Assembly: GCA_026398575.1 (NCBI GenBank)
Contig: JAPLSP010000718.1
Span: 1 to 7,504, forward strand
Direction of reading: 5' to 3'
DNA: 7,504 nucleotides
From: Candidatus Sumerlaeota bacterium
Lineage (GTDB): Bacteria; Sumerlaeota; Sumerlaeia; JADFCT01
The position numbers were made by a program, and so were the translations under genes. Of the stretch, positions 6,567 through 7,504 are shown piece by piece. Within the stretch, counting starts at the first letter, position 1; each line of letters begins with the position of its first letter. The notes below the pieces were generated by a model that was not told where the DNA came from, ran no database searches, and was given only the letters and a program-made list of their open reading frames with translations.

Positions 6567-6605
6567 AAAATGAGAAATCAGGAATGTAAAATGAGAAATG
6601 TAAAA
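6543..6605 (+). repeat. Heptamer repeat array 1 (nine units, plus orientation)
   Basis: Nine consecutive 7-bp units follow the pattern TG-N-N-AAA: TGTAAAA, TGGAAAA, TGAAAAA twice, TGAGAAA, the degenerate TCAGGAA, TGTAAAA, TGAGAAA and TGTAAAA, then TGACAGC. The first three units and the start of the fourth encode CKMENEK and the TGA stop (6564-6566) of the preceding gene. Because 7 is not a multiple of 3 and many units contain TGA, the array closes every plus-strand frame. The period and units are read directly from the sequence. Confidence 0.9.
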
Positions 6606-6663
6606 TGACAGCCTATCCCGGCAACGGCATTACGCAGCCCCTCGCTATTTGCCTGCCGCGCGC
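6606..6663. other. GC-rich spacer between heptamer arrays 1 and 2
   Basis: This 58-bp spacer has no gene-like content. It ends in an alternating GC run (6658-6664) that is repeated before array 3. With the three arrays it makes up the whole 206-bp gap between the converging genes. Confidence 0.6.
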
Positions 6664-6698
6664 GGTCTCATTTTCAATTTCTCATTTTACATTTTACA
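6664..6698 (-). repeat. Heptamer repeat array 2 (minus orientation)
   Basis: Read on the minus strand this gives TGTAAAA, TGTAAAA, TGAGAAA, TTGAAAA and the degenerate TGAGACC, running into a GCGCGC tract. It is the same 7-bp unit as array 1 in the opposite orientation. It is shared with array 3 at an offset of 67 bp, including the GC tract. Confidence 0.85.
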
Positions 6699-6730
6699 TT
6701 GAGGTTCCGCATCATTTGACAGATGCGCGC

Positions 6731-6772
6731 GGGCTCATTTTCAATTTCTCATTTCTCATTTTTCATTTTACA
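6731..6772 (-). repeat. Heptamer repeat array 3 abutting the pyrE stop codon
   Basis: On the minus strand the units are TGTAAAA, TGAAAAA, TGAGAAA, TGAGAAA, TTGAAAA and the degenerate TGAGCCC. The first unit begins at the base right after the pyrE TAA (6773-6775). AATGTAAAATG at 6541-6551 is the perfect reverse complement of 6764-6774, and 6564-6578 is that of 6751-6765. Transcripts through both arrays could therefore fold into an A/U-rich stem and might serve as a weak bidirectional end point. That role is inference. Confidence 0.85.
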
Positions 6773-7372
6773 TTATTTCGCCTTCTCCCCTTTGCCGCTT
6801 CCGGGTTTGCTCGTGGGGATTGCCTGCAGGTGGGGCGGAAGGGCGTCGGCGGGATAGGTGGGGAAATGGAGTTTGGCCCAGGGAACAAAAGGCGCGCTGG
6901 CCTTGAACTGCCCGCCGCTGCGGTCCACGATCGCGATGAAACCGAGAATCTCCGCGCCTGCCGCACGCGCCAGCGTTTCAACTTTTTGGATGGAGCCGCC
7001 GGTGGTTGTCACGTCTTCGGCCAGCAGGACTTTTTCTCCCGGTTTGAGCGTAAAGCCCCGGCGCAGGACCATCTCGCCGGCCTCTTTTTCCGTGAAGATC
7101 GCCCGCGCGCCGAGTAACCGAGCCAATTCCTGCCCGAAAATAATCCCGCCGATGGCCGGGCTGATGACCGTCTGGATATCCTTGGCGTTCGCAAACCTGC
7201 CGACGATCTCTTTGCAGATATCCTCCAATATGCGCGGATACTGGCAGATCTGCGCGCACTGGAAATAGTATTGCGAATGCAAACCGGAAGCGAGAATGAA
7301 GTGCCCCTGCAGCAAAGCGCCGGTTTCGGTCACGATGCGTTTTTGCTCGGGTGTCAGCATGTCCAGACCCAT
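6773..7372 (-). CDS. pyrE: Orotate phosphoribosyltransferase
   Basis: PyrE (EC 2.4.2.10) converts orotate and PRPP to orotidine 5'-monophosphate and pyrophosphate in cytosolic pyrimidine synthesis. The 199-residue product shows the N-terminal GHFILASGLHSQYYFQC segment (23-39), SPAIGGIIFGQELAR (71-85), the flexible catalytic loop FTEKEAGEMVLRRGF (93-107) and the PRPP-binding motif VLLAEDVTTTGGS (115-127) with the acidic pair E119-D120. The SGLHS-x-YYFQC form and the EK-AGEM-LRRGF loop resemble the shorter 'thermophilic-type' PyrE branch rather than E. coli PyrE (213 residues). The C-terminus ends in a Lys/Gly-rich tail (SKPGSGKGEKAK). The start is fixed by AAAAGGAG 8 nt upstream; Met5 is less likely. 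It is transcribed towards the lon operon and ends against heptamer array 3. Confidence 0.95.
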   Translation of the reverse strand: MGLDMLTPEQKRIVTETGALLQGHFILASGLHSQYYFQCAQICQYPRILEDICKEIVGRFANAKDIQTVISPAIGGIIFGQELARLLGARAIFTEKEAGEMVLRRGFTLKPGEKVLLAEDVTTTGGSIQKVETLARAAGAEILGFIAIVDRSGGQFKASAPFVPWAKLHFPTYPADALPPHLQAIPTSKPGSGKGEKAK

Positions 7373-7380
7373 GGGCAGGA

Positions 7381-7388
7381 CTCCTTTT
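7381..7388 (-). promoter_or_regulatory. pyrE ribosome binding site
   Basis: On the minus strand AAAAGGAG lies 8 nt before the ATG at 7372. This spacing favours Met1 over the in-frame Met5 as the pyrE start. Confidence 0.8.
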
Positions 7389-7504
7389 GATAGTAAGGAT
7401 AAAACAAGAGCGAATCTGCCTTTGAATTCCCAGGTCGCATCAAGTCCGAATCGCGCGGCGCCGAATGGTAGGCCGCTCCGCTCCGTCGGGCGGCCTTGGC
7501 GCGC
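7389..7504. other. Upstream region of pyrE, no gene seen
   Basis: These 116 bp to the window edge hold the pyrE leader. I see no convincing -35/-10 pair and no clear attenuator. A short GC-rich inverted repeat, GGCCGC (7471-7476) with GCGGCC (7490-7495), could form a 6-bp hairpin; its role is unknown. Confidence 0.35.

Noticed and set aside
6543..6772. CRISPR array or classical Rho-independent terminator
   Set aside because: The 7-bp units are contiguous without unique spacers, so this is not CRISPR. The inverted arrays would form an A/U stem without the usual GC stem and U-tract, so I list repeats rather than a terminator.

Overview
The window is bacterial, with densely packed genes, short gaps and Shine-Dalgarno motifs. 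Two compositional halves are visible. The left part (about 1-2050) is AT-rich, loosely packed and holds unrecognised or broken genes. The right part (about 2280-7504) is GC-rich and carries ordinary core genes. No gene identifies a phylum. A planctomycete-like Ser/Thr kinase remnant, a zinc-ribbon FmdB variant and heptamer repeat arrays between genes suggest an uncultured, environmental, non-model lineage; this is inference only.

Left part: two tandem, secreted or membrane-anchored paralogues of unknown function (252-986 and 1032-1760) share about 200 residues of alignable sequence with a HEAT-like central stretch. They are followed on the opposite strand by the first 64 codons of a Hanks-type Ser/Thr kinase (1856-2050). 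The kinase is cut off after its N-lobe and followed, in another frame, by a strongly hydrophobic stretch. This looks like a gene with an internal deletion. A gene-free 232-bp region then separates the kinase from lon.

Right part: a probable five-gene plus-strand operon with gaps of 16-47 nt. It comprises lon (2283-4601), a 48-codon gene resembling the tail of a Phd/YefM-type antitoxin (4618-4764), an FmdB-type zinc-ribbon protein (4812-5129), a class I SAM methyltransferase (5159-5833) and a CDP-alcohol phosphatidyltransferase (5862-6566). Facing it is pyrE (7372-6773, minus strand). Lon is the ATP-dependent protease, the CDP-alcohol enzyme acts in membrane lipid synthesis, and PyrE makes OMP for pyrimidine synthesis. 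No pathway visibly links the operon members.

The space between the convergent CDP-alcohol enzyme and pyrE genes is filled by three arrays of a 7-bp unit (consensus TGWRAAA), one on the plus strand and two inverted. One array encodes the last seven residues and the stop codon of the CDP-alcohol enzyme; another starts at the base after the pyrE stop. This repeat structure, the antitoxin-like micro-gene behind lon, the kinase remnant and the paralogue pair are the points most worth a second look. I saw no RNA gene, CRISPR array, insertion sequence or recognisable complete new system.
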